DNA of 64,000 bases from Streptomyces sp. WM6378 (GCF_001279695.1 NZ_LGDD01000177.1:37729-101728); one strand, 5' to 3'; shown: positions 33,862-43,479, counted from the first letter of the stretch. Notes: a model not told the origin generated them from the letters alone. A program made the numbers and translations.

Positions 33862-34503
33862 ATGCGTCAGCTCATGCGTCTGCCCGGAGCCGAGCCGGCG
33901 GTGGCCGCCGTCGCCGGGGTCTGCCTGCTGCTCGTGCTGCTCCTGGGCCTGACCCCAGCCCTGACCGCGCTCACCGCGCACGAGGGAATGACCCTGGTCC
34001 CGAGCGCCCTCGGGGCGCCGTTCGCGCTGCCCTCGCTCCGTGCGGTGCCACTCGGGAGCACGGGCTGGCCCCAGCTCCTGTGCGAGGACTTCGCGTCGGC
34101 GGTCCTGGTGGCGGCGGCGGTCCTGCGCATGCGCCGCCATCTGCGCCGACGCCCTGAGGCAACCCGCCCCCGCCGCCTCCTCGCAGGCTGGACCGCGCTG
34201 ATCACGGGCGCGGCGACGGCCGGGGGGTGGCGCGGCCTGGTAACAGCCCGAATGGTCGAGGCGGGCCCGGCGGGCTGGCTGCTGTACGGGGCGGCGGGGG
34301 CGGCGTTCGGAGCGGTGTGGGGGTTGGGACTGGGCTGGCTGCCGGGGGCGGCGGCGACGCTCTGCGTGCGGCCCGCGCAGGCGCCTCCGGCCGGTCCGGC
34401 GAACGCGGCGACCAAGGACGTCAGCCCACCCGCAGCCCGTCAGGTGACCACGGACACCAGCCCACCCGCAGCCCGTCCGGCGCTTGAGGACGAGCGCCCT
34501 TAA
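33862..34503 (+). CDS. Unknown membrane protein with repeat-derived C-terminus
   Basis: 213 residues. About four hydrophobic segments (VAAVAGVCLLLVLLLGLTPAL, WLLYGAAGAAFGAVWGLGLGWLPGAAATL) are followed by a polar tail. The last about 40 codons lie in dispersed intergenic repeat DNA: SPPAARQ and SPPAARPALEDERP come from two copies of an AGCCCACCCGCAGCCCGTC unit joined to the GCTTGAGGACGAGCGCCCTTAA repeat. The ancestral stop was probably further upstream. Family not recognised. Confidence 0.7.
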   Translation: MRQLMRLPGAEPAVAAVAGVCLLLVLLLGLTPALTALTAHEGMTLVPSALGAPFALPSLRAVPLGSTGWPQLLCEDFASAVLVAAAVLRMRRHLRRRPEATRPRRLLAGWTALITGAATAGGWRGLVTARMVEAGPAGWLLYGAAGAAFGAVWGLGLGWLPGAAATLCVRPAQAPPAGPANAATKDVSPPAARQVTTDTSPPAARPALEDERP

Positions 34504-34620
34504 GGCGCGAACGGGGGTCCGGGGGCGGAGCCCCCGAAAGGGGGTTCTGGGGCACAGCCCCAGGAAACCCGCCCTTCCCCGCCCTCCAGCCCCCGGAGGG
34601 TCTCGGGGAGGGGCGGGGTG
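34462..34620. repeat. Dispersed intergenic repeat cluster
   Basis: This holds CCCGTCCGGCGCTTGAGGAC with GAGCGCCCTTAAGGCGCGAA, then GGGGGCGGAGCCCCCGAAAG, TGGGGCACAGCCCC and CCCGGAGGGTCTCGGGGAGGGGC. These match, in the opposite orientation or with changes, the units at 1656-1812 and 40898-41262. The repeat provides the stop codon of the preceding membrane protein. Bases 34621-34801 to the aminotransferase hold no gene. Confidence 0.75.
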
Positions 34621-34801
34621 GGGAAGATCTCACCCACCCCGGCCGCACCCGCATTCCAAGCCCCGCCACCCCGAACAACCGCGCTTCCCCCGGCCCGAAG
34701 CCAACCCGCACATTGCGATGAAAGCCCGCCCCGGCGGGATCACGCCCAAGCGGCCCCAAATCACGAGGCACCCCGCGAAACACGCCCGTAAGGTGGCCGT
34801 C

Positions 34802-36013
34802 ATGCAGGTGATCCAGTCGACGAAGCTCGCCAATGTCTGTTACGAGATCCGGGGCCCGGTCCTTGAGGAGGCGATGCGTCTTGAGGCGCAGGGCCACCGC
34901 ATCCTCAAGCTGAACACCGGCAACCCGGCAGCCTTCGGCTTCGAGTGCCCGCCCGAGATCCTGGAGGACATCCTCCGCAATCTGGCGGGCGCGCACGGCT
35001 ACGGCGACGCGAAGGGCCTGCTGTCCGCGCGCCGCGCGGTGATGCAGCACTACCAGACCAAGGGCATCGAGCTGGGCGTCGAGGACGTCTACCTCGGCAA
35101 CGGCGTCTCCGAGCTCATCCAGATGTCGATGCAGGCGCTGCTCGACGACGGCGACGAGGTGCTCGTCCCCTCGCCGGACTACCCGCTGTGGACCGCCTCG
35201 GTCTCGCTCGCGGGCGGCACCGCCGTGCACTACCGCTGCGACGAGCAGGCCGACTGGATGCCGGACCTCGCCGACATCGAGCGCAAGATCACCGACCGCA
35301 CCAAGGCCATCGTCATCATCAACCCGAACAATCCGACGGGTGCGGTGTACGACGACGAGATGCTGCGCGGTCTCACCGAGATCGCCCGCCGCCACAACCT
35401 GGTCGTCTGCTCGGACGAGATCTACGACCGCATCCTGTACGACGGCGCCACCCACACCCCGACCGCCGTGATCGCCCCGGACCTGATGGTCCTCACGTTC
35501 AACGGGCTCTCGAAGAACTACCGGGTGGCCGGCTACCGCTCCGGCTGGCTGGCGGTGTGCGGGCCGAAGGCCCACGCGTCCTCGTACATCGAGGGCCTGA
35601 CCATCCTCGCGAACATGCGCCTGTGCGCGAACATGCCGTCCCAGCACGCGGTGGCCACCGCGCTCGGCGGGCGCCAGTCGATCGAGCAGCTGGTGCTGCC
35701 GGGCGGACGGCTCCTGGAGCAGCGGGACACGGCGTACGACCTGCTCACGCAGATCCCCGGCGTCACCTGTGTGAAGCCGAAGGGTGCGCTCTACCTCTTC
35801 CCGCGCCTGGACCCGAACGTCTACAAGATCAAGGACGACCGGCAGATGGTGCTCGACCTGCTGCGCGCCGAGAAGATCATGGTGGTGCACGGGACCGGGT
35901 TCAACTGGCACGAGCCCGACCACTTCCGGATCGTGACGCTGCCGTCCGCGAAGGACCTGGCGGACGCGGTGACGCGGATCGGCACGTTCCTGGACGGCTA
36001 CAGCCAGGTGTAG
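34802..36013 (+). CDS. Class I/II aminotransferase (AlaA-like)
   Basis: 403 residues. Fold-type I PLP enzyme with the Schiff-base lysine in FNGLSKNYRVAGYRSGW. Also present are KLNTGNPAAFGFECP, INPNNPTGAVYDD, the PLP-binding CSDEIYDRILYDG and the C-terminal HFRIVTLP. These match the glutamate-pyruvate aminotransferase AlaA/AlaC group. ATG 34802 follows AAGGTGG; the longer frame to 34484 passes through repeat DNA. Likely role: alanine synthesis from pyruvate and glutamate. Confidence 0.92.
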   Translation: MQVIQSTKLANVCYEIRGPVLEEAMRLEAQGHRILKLNTGNPAAFGFECPPEILEDILRNLAGAHGYGDAKGLLSARRAVMQHYQTKGIELGVEDVYLGNGVSELIQMSMQALLDDGDEVLVPSPDYPLWTASVSLAGGTAVHYRCDEQADWMPDLADIERKITDRTKAIVIINPNNPTGAVYDDEMLRGLTEIARRHNLVVCSDEIYDRILYDGATHTPTAVIAPDLMVLTFNGLSKNYRVAGYRSGWLAVCGPKAHASSYIEGLTILANMRLCANMPSQHAVATALGGRQSIEQLVLPGGRLLEQRDTAYDLLTQIPGVTCVKPKGALYLFPRLDPNVYKIKDDRQMVLDLLRAEKIMVVHGTGFNWHEPDHFRIVTLPSAKDLADAVTRIGTFLDGYSQV

Positions 36014-36053
36014 CCCCCCGGCTCCCCGGCCTCCGATTGGGCCCGGCTCAACT

Positions 36054-36068
36054 TTAGACAGGATCTAA
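36054..36068. promoter_or_regulatory. TTAGA-N5-TCTAA inverted repeat before the 36108 gene
   Basis: A 5-bp inverted repeat spans a possible -35 (TTAGACA), with TAGGAT at 36071-36076 as a -10 candidate. AGGAGG at about 36095 precedes the start. The symmetry suggests an operator, but no regulator is evident. Confidence 0.35.
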
Positions 36069-36107
36069 GCTAGGATGGCTTCCTGAAACACTCAGGAGGC
36101 CATTCCC

Positions 36108-36494
36108 ATGTACGAACCGATCCGCACCAAGTCGGTCCACAGCACGATGGCCGCCGACGACGCCCCCATTCCGCACCGCTCCCGCGAGGACGAGCTGGAC
36201 ATCCAGCTCGCCGGACACCTCTCCGCCCTGCTCGCCGTCACCGACGAACTCGGGCTCACTGAGGCCGGGGACGCCATCGCCCGGCAGGTCGCCCGGCTGC
36301 GCGGCGGTCTGCCGCCGGTCCGCCACGCGGGGCTCAGCCGGGCCGACACGGACACCCTGCACACGCGCGCCCACGCGCTCGCGGGCCGCGCCCTTCTCGT
36401 CGCCGCCTCGCGCGCCGACACCGCCGCCGCGATCCTGGCGGCGGAGCGCATGGATGCCCACGCGGCGGCCCGCGCCCTCACCGCCGCCTCCTGA
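36108..36494 (+). CDS. Unknown helical protein
   Basis: 128 residues. There is a strong AGGAGG site nine bases before ATG 36108. After a polar N-terminus it is a helical, Ala-rich protein (ELDIQLAGHLSALLAVTDELGLTEAGDAIARQVARL, LHTRAHALAGRALLVAASRADTAAAILAAER). No membrane segment. No recognised family. Its conserved-looking ribosome site and codon bias support a real gene. Confidence 0.7.
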   Translation: MYEPIRTKSVHSTMAADDAPIPHRSREDELDIQLAGHLSALLAVTDELGLTEAGDAIARQVARLRGGLPPVRHAGLSRADTDTLHTRAHALAGRALLVAASRADTAAAILAAERMDAHAAARALTAAS

Positions 36495-36581
36495 GCGGCC
36501 CCCGTTCGGCCCCGGTCCGCGAGCCGCGGAGGTCTGCGGACCGGGTGCCACACATCCCCAACTCCCGTTCCGTACGCGCCA

Positions 36582-36619
36582 ATTGAGGTGACGTACGCAT
36601 CGATTGACGTGACGTATGC
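36582..36619. repeat. 21-base-period direct repeat, ATTGA(G/C)GTGACGTA(C/T)GC
   Basis: Two near-identical 17-base copies (36582-36598 and 36603-36619) lie between the small helical-protein gene and the pckG terminator. A weaker GCGAGACGTACGC follows at about 36632. They contain TGACGT half-sites. No function is known. Confidence 0.45.
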
Positions 36620-36645
36620 GCGCACGTCGATGGCGAGACGTACGC

Positions 36646-36693
36646 GAAAAAGGCCGACCCCCGGAGCCGTGAGGGAACTCCGGGGGTCGGCCT
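36646..36693 (-). terminator. Rho-independent terminator of pckG
   Basis: A perfect 16-bp stem (36651-36666 with 36678-36693) and 11-base loop are followed on the minus strand by TTTTT. It lies 120 bases after the pckG stop and can also stop plus-strand transcripts from the 36108 gene. Confidence 0.8.
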
Positions 36694-36812
36694 GTATACG
36701 CGGCGGGTCACGAGTGACCCCACAGGTCAGGGCGGATGTCGAACCGACCCGCCGCGAACACCTCCGGCCGGGCCAGGACAGGCGGCCGTGACCGGAGGGG
36801 GTTTCGGGGCGG

Positions 36813-38636
36813 TCAGCCGAGGCGGGACACCAGGGCGCGGTACTCGTCCCACAGCTCCTTAGGCGCGTGGTCGCCGAAGGTGTTGAGGTGCTCGGGCACC
36901 AGCGCCGCCTCCTCGCGCCAGACCTCCTTGTCGACCTTGAGCAGGAAGTCGAGGTCGGCGTCGGGCAGGTCCAGGCCGTCGGTGTCCAGGGACTCCTTCG
37001 TCGGCAGGATGCCGATGGGGGTCTCGACGCCCTCGGCCTTGCCTTCGAGGCGCTCCACGATCCACTTCAGGACGCGGCTGTTCTCGCCGAAGCCGGGCCA
37101 CACGAACTTGCCCGCGTCGTTCTTGCGGAACCAGTTCACGTAGTAGATCTTCGGCAGCTTGGCGGCATCGGCGTTGGCGCCGACCTTGACCCAGTGGGCC
37201 ATGTAGTCGCCCATGTTGTAGCCGCAGAACGGCAGCATCGCGAACGGGTCGCGGCGCAGCTCGCCGACCTTGCCCTCGGCGGCGGCGGTCTTCTCGGAGG
37301 CGACGTTCGCACCGAGGAAGACACCGTGGTTCCAGTCGAAGGACTCGGTGACCAGCGGCACCGCGGAGGCGCGACGGCCACCGAACAGGATCGCCGAGAT
37401 CGGCACGCCCTTGGGGTCCTCCCACTCGGGCGCGATGATCGGGCACTGGCCGGCCGGCACGGTGAAGCGGGCGTTGGGGTGCGCGGCCGGGGTGTCGGAG
37501 GCGGGCGTCCAGTCGTTGCCCTTCCAGTCCGTGAGGTGCGCGGGCGCCGTCTCGGTCATGCCCTCCCACCACACGTCGCCGTCGTCGGTGAGCGCGACGT
37601 TGGTGAAGACGGAGTTGCCCCACATCGTCTTCATGGCGTTGGCGTTGGTGTGCTCGCCGGTGCCGGGCGCGACGCCGAAGAAGCCGGCCTCGGGGTTGAT
37701 CGCGTACAGCTGGCCGTCCTCGCCGAAGCGCATCCAGGCGATGTCGTCGCCGATGGTCTCGACCTTCCAGCCGGGAATGGTCGGCTCCAGCATGGCGAGG
37801 TTGGTCTTGCCGCAGGCGCTCGGGAAGGCCGCGGTGACGTACTTGGGCTCGCCGCTCGGCGGGGTCAGCTTGAGGACGAGCATGTGCTCGGCGAGCCAGC
37901 CCTCGTCGCGCGCCATGACGGAGGCGATGCGCAGCGCGTAGCACTTCTTGCCGAGCAGGGCGTTGCCGCCGTAGCCCGAACCGTACGACCAGATCTCGCG
38001 CGACTCGGGGAAGTGCGAGATGTACTTGGTGGTGTTGCACGGCCACGGCACGTCCGCCTCGCCCTCGGCCAGTGGGGCGCCGAGGGTGTGGACGGCCTTC
38101 ACGAAGAAACCGTCCATGCCGAGCTCGTCCAGGACGCGCTGTCCCATGCGGGTCATGGTGCGCATCGACACGGCGACGTAGGCGGAGTCGGTGATCTCGA
38201 CGCCGATCGCGGAGAGCGGCGAGCCGACCGGGCCCATGCAGAAGGGGACGACGTACATCGTGCGCCCGCGCATCGAGCCGCGGAAGATGCCCTTCTCGCC
38301 CGCGAAGACGTCCTTCATCTCGGCGGGGGCCTTCCAGTGGTTGGTCGGGCCCGCGTCCTCCTCCTTCTCGGAGCAGATGAAGGTACGGTCCTCGACCCGG
38401 GCGACGTCACGGGGGTCGGAGGCGGCGTAGTACGAGTTGGGGCGCTTGGCCTCGTCGAGCTTCTTGAAGGTGCCCTTGGCGACGAGCTCCCCGCACAGGC
38501 GCTCGTACTCTGCCTCGGATCCGTCGCACCAGACCACACTGTCCGGCTGGGTCAGTTCCGCGATCTCGTTGACCCACGAGATCAGTTCCTGGTGCTTGGT
38601 GGGGACAGAGAGGGGAGCCGCGATATCGCGCGCCAC
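36813..38636 (-). CDS. pckG: Phosphoenolpyruvate carboxykinase (GTP)
   Basis: 607 residues, standard length. It has the P-loop-like kinase-1a motif [12 protein letters not shown] with the hyper-reactive active-site Cys, the metal site motif [33 protein letters not shown], and [11 protein letters not shown] plus [11 protein letters not shown]. It converts oxaloacetate and GTP to PEP, CO2 and GDP in gluconeogenesis or anaplerosis. It is monocistronic with its own terminator. Confidence 0.97.
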   Translation of the reverse strand: MARDIAAPLSVPTKHQELISWVNEIAELTQPDSVVWCDGSEAEYERLCGELVAKGTFKKLDEAKRPNSYYAASDPRDVARVEDRTFICSEKEEDAGPTNHWKAPAEMKDVFAGEKGIFRGSMRGRTMYVVPFCMGPVGSPLSAIGVEITDSAYVAVSMRTMTRMGQRVLDELGMDGFFVKAVHTLGAPLAEGEADVPWPCNTTKYISHFPESREIWSYGSGYGGNALLGKKCYALRIASVMARDEGWLAEHMLVLKLTPPSGEPKYVTAAFPSACGKTNLAMLEPTIPGWKVETIGDDIAWMRFGEDGQLYAINPEAGFFGVAPGTGEHTNANAMKTMWGNSVFTNVALTDDGDVWWEGMTETAPAHLTDWKGNDWTPASDTPAAHPNARFTVPAGQCPIIAPEWEDPKGVPISAILFGGRRASAVPLVTESFDWNHGVFLGANVASEKTAAAEGKVGELRRDPFAMLPFCGYNMGDYMAHWVKVGANADAAKLPKIYYVNWFRKNDAGKFVWPGFGENSRVLKWIVERLEGKAEGVETPIGILPTKESLDTDGLDLPDADLDFLLKVDKEVWREEAALVPEHLNTFGDHAPKELWDEYRALVSRLG

Positions 38637-38904
38637 GATCGCTCCTTGATGAGGGTCTTTGGAGGGGTTGACGTACTACTTCATTGCCGCCCCGTGGGGG
38701 CTGCGACCCGGATGCTTGACCCCGTGGATCCTCTTGGCGCTCATCCGGTGCCGACCGCACTCATCTGATCTTCCGCGTCGTTCGCCCATATGTCCAGGGG
38801 GCCTCTCACGTGAGCATCACCACTTACCGCCTTCTTAACTGCCATTTGCCGTTCACTTACCCGACCACTGAAGGACGCTCAGTGACGGGCCGTACCTATC
38901 CGTA
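38637..38904. other. Divergent promoter region of pckG and hemolysin III gene
   Basis: No gene fits this interval. It must hold the promoters of pckG (leftward) and the hemolysin-III gene (rightward). It is slightly less GC-rich (for example CTTCTTAACTGCCATTTGCCG at about 38832), but no confident -35/-10 pair was identified. Confidence 0.45.
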
Positions 38905-38922
38905 ACCTACGGGGCCGTAGGT
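38905..38922. promoter_or_regulatory. ACCTACGG-GG-CCGTAGGT palindrome upstream of hemolysin III gene
   Basis: A perfect 8-bp inverted repeat with a 2-base spacer ends 3 bases before the ATG at 38926. It could be an operator, or an mRNA hairpin covering the ribosome site. The position is clear; the function is inferred. Confidence 0.45.
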
Positions 38923-38925
38923 AGC

Positions 38926-39615
38926 ATGCGGACCATGACTGATCAGGTGATGGCCCCCGCGATCGACCCGGTGACCCAACAGGTGAAGCCGAAGATGCGC
39001 GGCTGGCTGCACGCCGGGATGTTCCCGGCCGTACTGATCTCGGGCCTGGTGCTGACCGCGCTCGCGGACTCCACCAAGGCACGGATCGCCTGCGGGATCT
39101 ACGTCCTGACCGCCTGCCTGCTGTTCGGGGTGAGCGGTCTCTACCACCGGGGCAACTGGGGCCCGCGCGGCGAGGCGATCCTGCGCCGCCTCGACCACGC
39201 CAACATCTTCCTCATCATCGCGGGCACCTACACCCCGCTCACCCTGCTCCTGCTGCCGGACTCCACCGGCCGGGTCCTGCTGTGGGCGGTGTGGGCGGCC
39301 GCGGCGGCCGGCATCGCCTTCCGGGTGTTCTGGATCGGCGCCCCGCGCTGGCTCTACACGCCCTGCTACCTGGCGATGGGCTGGGCGGCCGTGTTCTTCC
39401 TGCCGGACTTCATGCGGGCCGGCGGCATCGCGGTGCTCGTCCTGGTCATCGTCGGCGGGCTCCTCTACAGCGCGGGCGGCGTCATCTACGGCATCAAGCG
39501 CCCGAACCCGTCGCCGCGCTTCTTCGGCTTCCACGAGGTCTTCCACTCGCTGACGCTCGCCGCGTTCGTCGTGCACTACGTGGGCATCTCGCTCGTCGCC
39601 TACCAGCACGGATAA
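38926..39615 (+). CDS. Hemolysin III / PAQR-family membrane protein
   Basis: 229 residues with seven membrane segments. Family motifs: SGLYHRGNW (helix-2 His), LRRLDHANIFLIIAGTYTPL (Asp-His), and FHEVFHSLTLAAFVVHY (HxxxH zinc ligands). Bacterial homologues (TrhA/YqfA) influence membrane lipid balance; haemolytic activity need not be relevant. ATG 38935 is an alternative start. A palindrome lies directly upstream. Confidence 0.9.
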   Translation: MRTMTDQVMAPAIDPVTQQVKPKMRGWLHAGMFPAVLISGLVLTALADSTKARIACGIYVLTACLLFGVSGLYHRGNWGPRGEAILRRLDHANIFLIIAGTYTPLTLLLLPDSTGRVLLWAVWAAAAAGIAFRVFWIGAPRWLYTPCYLAMGWAAVFFLPDFMRAGGIAVLVLVIVGGLLYSAGGVIYGIKRPNPSPRFFGFHEVFHSLTLAAFVVHYVGISLVAYQHG

Positions 39616-39634
39616 CCCGGACTTCGACCCCTGA

Positions 39635-39668
39635 GGGCCCCCGGCGCATCGGCGCCGGGGGCCCCTTT
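39635..39668 (+). terminator. Rho-independent terminator after hemolysin III gene
   Basis: A perfect 13-bp stem (39635-39647 with 39652-39664), an ATCG tetraloop and a following CTTT tract, 20 bases after the stop codon. Confidence 0.85.
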
Positions 39669-39684
39669 CGCGTTCCCCGAGCCG

Positions 39685-40188
39685 TTGACACTCACAACCC
39701 TTTCGTACGGGAGCGGCGGGCCGCGCGCCCGATGCTGGACCTCAAGCCGGCTCGCGCCGGCCGGACTCGGGTTCGGCTTCGCGATGGTGCCCGCGATGAC
39801 GGCGGCCCTCGACACCCTGCCCCCGGACCGCGCGGGCAGCGGCTCCGGGATCCTCATGACGGTGCGTCAGGTGGGCAGCGCCGTCGGCATCGCCCTGCTC
39901 GGCTCACCGCTCGCCGGGGTGTACGCGGACGGCCCGCCGGCCTGGGCACCACATGCGGCCGGGGATTCGGTGGTGGCGGCGCACATAGTGTCCGCGAAGA
40001 CGGGCGACCTCCCTCGCCTGCCGGCCGCCGGCTCCTCGTACGTGCGCGGCATGGGCGTCGTCCTGCTCGTCTGCTGCGCGGCCGCCGCGGTGACCGCGCT
40101 GCTCGCCGCGGCCCTGCTCCCGAAGACCGAATCCGCAGGTCCGGCGCCCGGCGGCGTCGCTCCGGCCGCACCCGATGCAGGACAATGA
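39685..40188 (+). pseudogene. Truncated MFS transporter (C-terminal remnant)
   Basis: The readable frame from about 39760 encodes only the last 130-140 residues of a 14-helix MFS drug exporter (GLGFGFAMVPAMTAALDTLPPDRAGSGSGILMTVRQVGSAVGIALLGS, then a final membrane helix VVLLVCCAAAAVTALLAAALL). The N-terminal 350 or so residues and the first helices are absent; upstream lies the hemolysin III terminator. It overlaps the start of the TetR gene, the usual layout of an exporter with its repressor. It is a deletion remnant and probably non-functional. Confidence 0.8.
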
Positions 40189-40192
40189 CCAC

Positions 40193-40888
40193 ATGGCCGC
40201 CACCTCTCGCACCAGCCCCGCCGCCGGCTCCGTCACCTCGGCCGAGTCGGTCGACCCGGCCGACCGGGTCGACTCGGTCGCGGAGAGCCTCCAGCCTCAA
40301 CTGAGCCTGCGCGAACGCAAGAAGATCAAGACCCGCTCCGCGATCCGCCGGGCCACGTACCGGCTGATCGCGGAGCAGGGGTACGAGGCAACCACGGTCG
40401 AGCAGATCGCGGAGGCGGCGGAGGTCTCGCCCTCGACGGTGTTCCGCTACTTCCCGACCAAGGAAGACATCGTCCTGACCGACGAGTTCGACCCGATCAT
40501 GCTGCGGGAGTTGCGGTCCCGGCCCGCCGGGGAACCCCCGCTGGAATCGCTGCGGGCCATCATCACCGAGGCGGTCCGGCTCTCCCTGGTGCACGACCGC
40601 GAGGAGACCCTGCAGCGCACCAGCCTGATCGCGGAGATCCCCGCGCTGCGGGCCCGCATGATGGAATCCGTGGCTGCGACGAGCCGGCTGTTGTGCGAGG
40701 TGCTGGCGGAGCGGACGGGTCGGGAGGGGGTGGACCTGGAGGTCCGGGTCTTCGCGATGGCGGTGCTCGGGGCGCTCCACGAGGCGATGGTGTACTGGGC
40801 GGAGCACCACCACGAGGACGACTTCCTGGACCTGATCGCCCGAACGATGAACACGCTGAGCGAGGGCTTGACCTTGGGTACGAAGTAG
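40193..40888 (+). CDS. TetR family transcriptional regulator
   Basis: About 231 residues. The N-terminal HTH (RERKKIKTRSAIRRATYRLIAEQGYEATTVEQIAEAAEVSPSTVFRYFPTKEDIV) is typical and a ligand-binding helical domain follows. ATG 40193 is preferred; ATG 40175 lies within the preceding frame. The adjacent truncated MFS gene was probably its target, so this may now be an orphan repressor or control other genes. Confidence 0.9.
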   Translation: MAATSRTSPAAGSVTSAESVDPADRVDSVAESLQPQLSLRERKKIKTRSAIRRATYRLIAEQGYEATTVEQIAEAAEVSPSTVFRYFPTKEDIVLTDEFDPIMLRELRSRPAGEPPLESLRAIITEAVRLSLVHDREETLQRTSLIAEIPALRARMMESVAATSRLLCEVLAERTGREGVDLEVRVFAMAVLGALHEAMVYWAEHHHEDDFLDLIARTMNTLSEGLTLGTK

Positions 40889-41341
40889 GCCGGGGTGCGC
40901 TGGGGCCTCCGCCCCAGACCCCGGTTTGCCCCTCCCCGCCCCTTCCCTGGACCCTCCGGGGGTGGGAATGGGCTGAGGTCCGTTGCCTGGGGCTCCGCCC
41001 CAGACCCCGTGCCTTTCGGCTTACGGACCGTGCGTGGTTGCTCGCGCAGTTCCCCGCGCCCCTAGCAGGATGGATCCTGGCAGGGTCGAGCGTTTTCAGC
41101 CCGTCCGGCGATTGAGGACGAGCGCCCTTAAGGCGCGAACGGGGGGGCGGGGGCAGAGCCCCAGCGCCACCCATCGGCCCGCACCCGCCGCACGGCAAAA
41201 TCCAGCCTCTCCGGCGTTTGAGGAGCGGGGTCTGGGGGCAGCGCCCCCAGCGCCACCCACCTGGCCGCAGCCAACCCCACTCCCCCGGAGGCCACGCGGC
41301 GGAGCCGCAGAGTGTTACAGCGGGAAGGGGCGGGGTGGGGG
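40889..41341. repeat. Gene-free region of dispersed intergenic repeats
   Basis: Bases 40898-41015 match 1656-1770 in order: a GGCCTCCGCCCCAGACCCCG unit, CCCTGGACCCTCCGGGGGTGG, then CTGGGGCTCCGCCCCAGACC. Bases 41095-41165 hold CAGCCCGTCCGGCGATTGAG with GACGAGCGCCCTTAAGGCGC, and 41205-41262 hold CGGCGTTTGAGGAGCGGGGT with CTGGGGGCAGCGCCCCCAGC. No gene is supported here. Confidence 0.8.
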
Positions 41342-43366
41342 CTAACTCAGGGCCTCAGCCAGCGCGTCCGCCGAAGTGACCGGCGCCTCGCAAGTGAACC
41401 GCCGGCACACGTACGCCGCCGGAGAGCCGTCCACCAGCGGCCGGTCCGCGAGGAGCGGGAACTCCCCGTCCCCCGGCATCCCCACCGCCACCACCGCCCC
41501 CGGCGCGGAAGCCAGCAGCGCCGTACGGTGCAACGCCCCCGTCCGCGGGTCGTTGGGCGGGCCCACCACCGCGACCTCCCGCGGCCCGTCCAGCGCCGCG
41601 GAAGCCGCCGCAAGACCCCACCCGATGAACCGCGGCGCCCGCGGCCCGAGCGTCCGGACCACCCCCAACGCCCCCTCCGCCGCCTCCCGATGCGCCGAGG
41701 ACCCGGTGTGCGCCGCATAGGACAGCAGGGCCGAAGCCGCGGCCGTCCACCCCGAGGGCGTCGCGTTGTCCGTCGGGTCCTGGGGCCGCCGGATCAGCTT
41801 CTCCGCGTCGTGCGCCGTGTCGTAAAGGACGCCCTCCTCGCCGACGAACTGGTCCAGGACGATGTCGAGCAGGAACCCCGCGAACTCCAGCCAGACCCCC
41901 TCCCCCGTCACCCCGGCCAGCGCGAGGAAGCCCTCGGCGACGTCCGCGTAGTCCTCCAACACCCCGCTGTTCGCGCCCACTTGACCGTCCTTGGAGGTCC
42001 GGGCGAGCCGGGCGTGGCCGTCCATGTGGACCCGTACGAGAACGTCCGCGGCCTCGGTCGCGCGCTCCACCAGGTCCGGGCGGTCGAAGAGCGCGCCCAC
42101 CTCGGCGAGCGCCGCGATCGCCAGGCCGTTCCAGGCGGCCACCAGCTTGTCGTCCCGGCCGGGCCGCTCCCGCAGCTCACGCGCCGCCAGCAGTTGATCC
42201 GCCAGGGATGCAGCCAACTCGCCTCCCTCACAAGGGAGTTGGAGTACCGACGCGCCTTCCTCGAACGTGCCCTCCTCCGTCACCCCGAAGTGCCGGGCCG
42301 CCGCCTCGCCGTCCCGCTCGCCCAGGACCTCGGCGAGCTGCGCGGGCGTCCACACATAGAACGCGCCCTCCACATGGTGCCCGGCACCATCGTCGCTGTC
42401 GGCGTCCAGCGCGGAGGCGTATCCGCCCTCGTTGGTGCGCAGCTCGCGCACCATGAAGTCGGCGGTCTCCAGGGCGACCCGGCGTGCCAGCTCGGAGCCG
42501 GTGACCCGCCACAGGTGCGCGTACACCCGGCACAGCAGGGCGTTGTCGTACAGCATCTTCTCGAAGTGCGGCACCAGGGCGGCCCCCGGGCGCGGGCGCA
42601 GTACGTAGCGGTGGAAGCCGCCGCCCAGCTGGTCGTACAGGCTGGAGCGGGCCATGGCCTCGCACATGCCCTCGGCCATCTCCAGGGCGCCCTCGGACCC
42701 GGTCCGGACGTGGTGGCGCAGCAGGAACTCGATCACCATGCTCGGCGGGAACTTGGTGTCGCCGCTGCCGAGCCAGCCGCTCGCCGGGTCGTACTCGCGG
42801 ACGATCCCGAGCAGCGCCTGGGTGAGCTCCTCCTCGCCGGGCATTCCGCCCGCGCCGTGATCCAGTTCGCGGGCCGCCAGATCGCGGGTGATCTTCCCGG
42901 CGACGTCCGCGACTTCGTCGCGCCGGTTGGCCCACGCGCCCTGGACTCCTTCGAGGACCTGCCGGAAGGACGGCATGCCGTGCCGGGGCTCGGGCGGGAA
43001 GTACGTACCGAAGTAGAACGGCTCGCCGTCCGGGGTCATGAACACGGACATGGGCCAGCCGCCCTGCCCGGTCGCCGCCTGCACCGCCTCCATGTAGACG
43101 GCGTCGACGTCGGGCCGCTCCTCGCGGTCCACCTTCACGTTCACGAAGTGCTCGTTCATGAAGGCCGCCGTGACCTCGTCCTCGAACGATTCGTGCGCGA
43201 GGACGTGACACCAGTGGCAGCTGCTGTACCCGACGCTGAGCAGCACCGGAACCCCGCGTTCGCGGGCCTCCTCGAAGGCCTCGGGCGACCAGGGCCACCA
43301 GTCGACCGGGTTGTCGGCGTGCTGCAGGAGATAGGGGGACGTCTCATGGGCGAGGCGGTTCGGCAT
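41342..43366 (-). CDS. DUF255 thioredoxin-domain protein (YyaL/spermatogenesis-associated 20-like)
   Basis: 674 residues. The N-terminal thioredoxin-like domain ([46 protein letters not shown]) is followed by an (alpha/alpha)6 barrel resembling N-acylglucosamine 2-epimerases ([36 protein letters not shown]). The CHWCH active site is intact. The molecular function of the family is unknown. ATG 43366 gives the conserved family N-terminus. It is divergent from the STAND gene. Confidence 0.92.
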   Translation of the reverse strand: MPNRLAHETSPYLLQHADNPVDWWPWSPEAFEEARERGVPVLLSVGYSSCHWCHVLAHESFEDEVTAAFMNEHFVNVKVDREERPDVDAVYMEAVQAATGQGGWPMSVFMTPDGEPFYFGTYFPPEPRHGMPSFRQVLEGVQGAWANRRDEVADVAGKITRDLAARELDHGAGGMPGEEELTQALLGIVREYDPASGWLGSGDTKFPPSMVIEFLLRHHVRTGSEGALEMAEGMCEAMARSSLYDQLGGGFHRYVLRPRPGAALVPHFEKMLYDNALLCRVYAHLWRVTGSELARRVALETADFMVRELRTNEGGYASALDADSDDGAGHHVEGAFYVWTPAQLAEVLGERDGEAAARHFGVTEEGTFEEGASVLQLPCEGGELAASLADQLLAARELRERPGRDDKLVAAWNGLAIAALAEVGALFDRPDLVERATEAADVLVRVHMDGHARLARTSKDGQVGANSGVLEDYADVAEGFLALAGVTGEGVWLEFAGFLLDIVLDQFVGEEGVLYDTAHDAEKLIRRPQDPTDNATPSGWTAAASALLSYAAHTGSSAHREAAEGALGVVRTLGPRAPRFIGWGLAAASAALDGPREVAVVGPPNDPRTGALHRTALLASAPGAVVAVGMPGDGEFPLLADRPLVDGSPAAYVCRRFTCEAPVTSADALAEALS

Positions 43367-43479
43367 GACCCCATACTCCCCCACACGGGAGATGATCCGC
43401 CGACTCCCTCGCGCCGACGCGCGTCACGCTGGACACTTGGAGACGTAGGCGGGCGACGGGCTCTCGGAGGGGGACGCAC

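Noticed and set aside
38637..38925. Small gene between pckG and the hemolysin III gene
   Set aside because: No frame has a credible start, ribosome site and codon bias; it is best read as a divergent promoter region.
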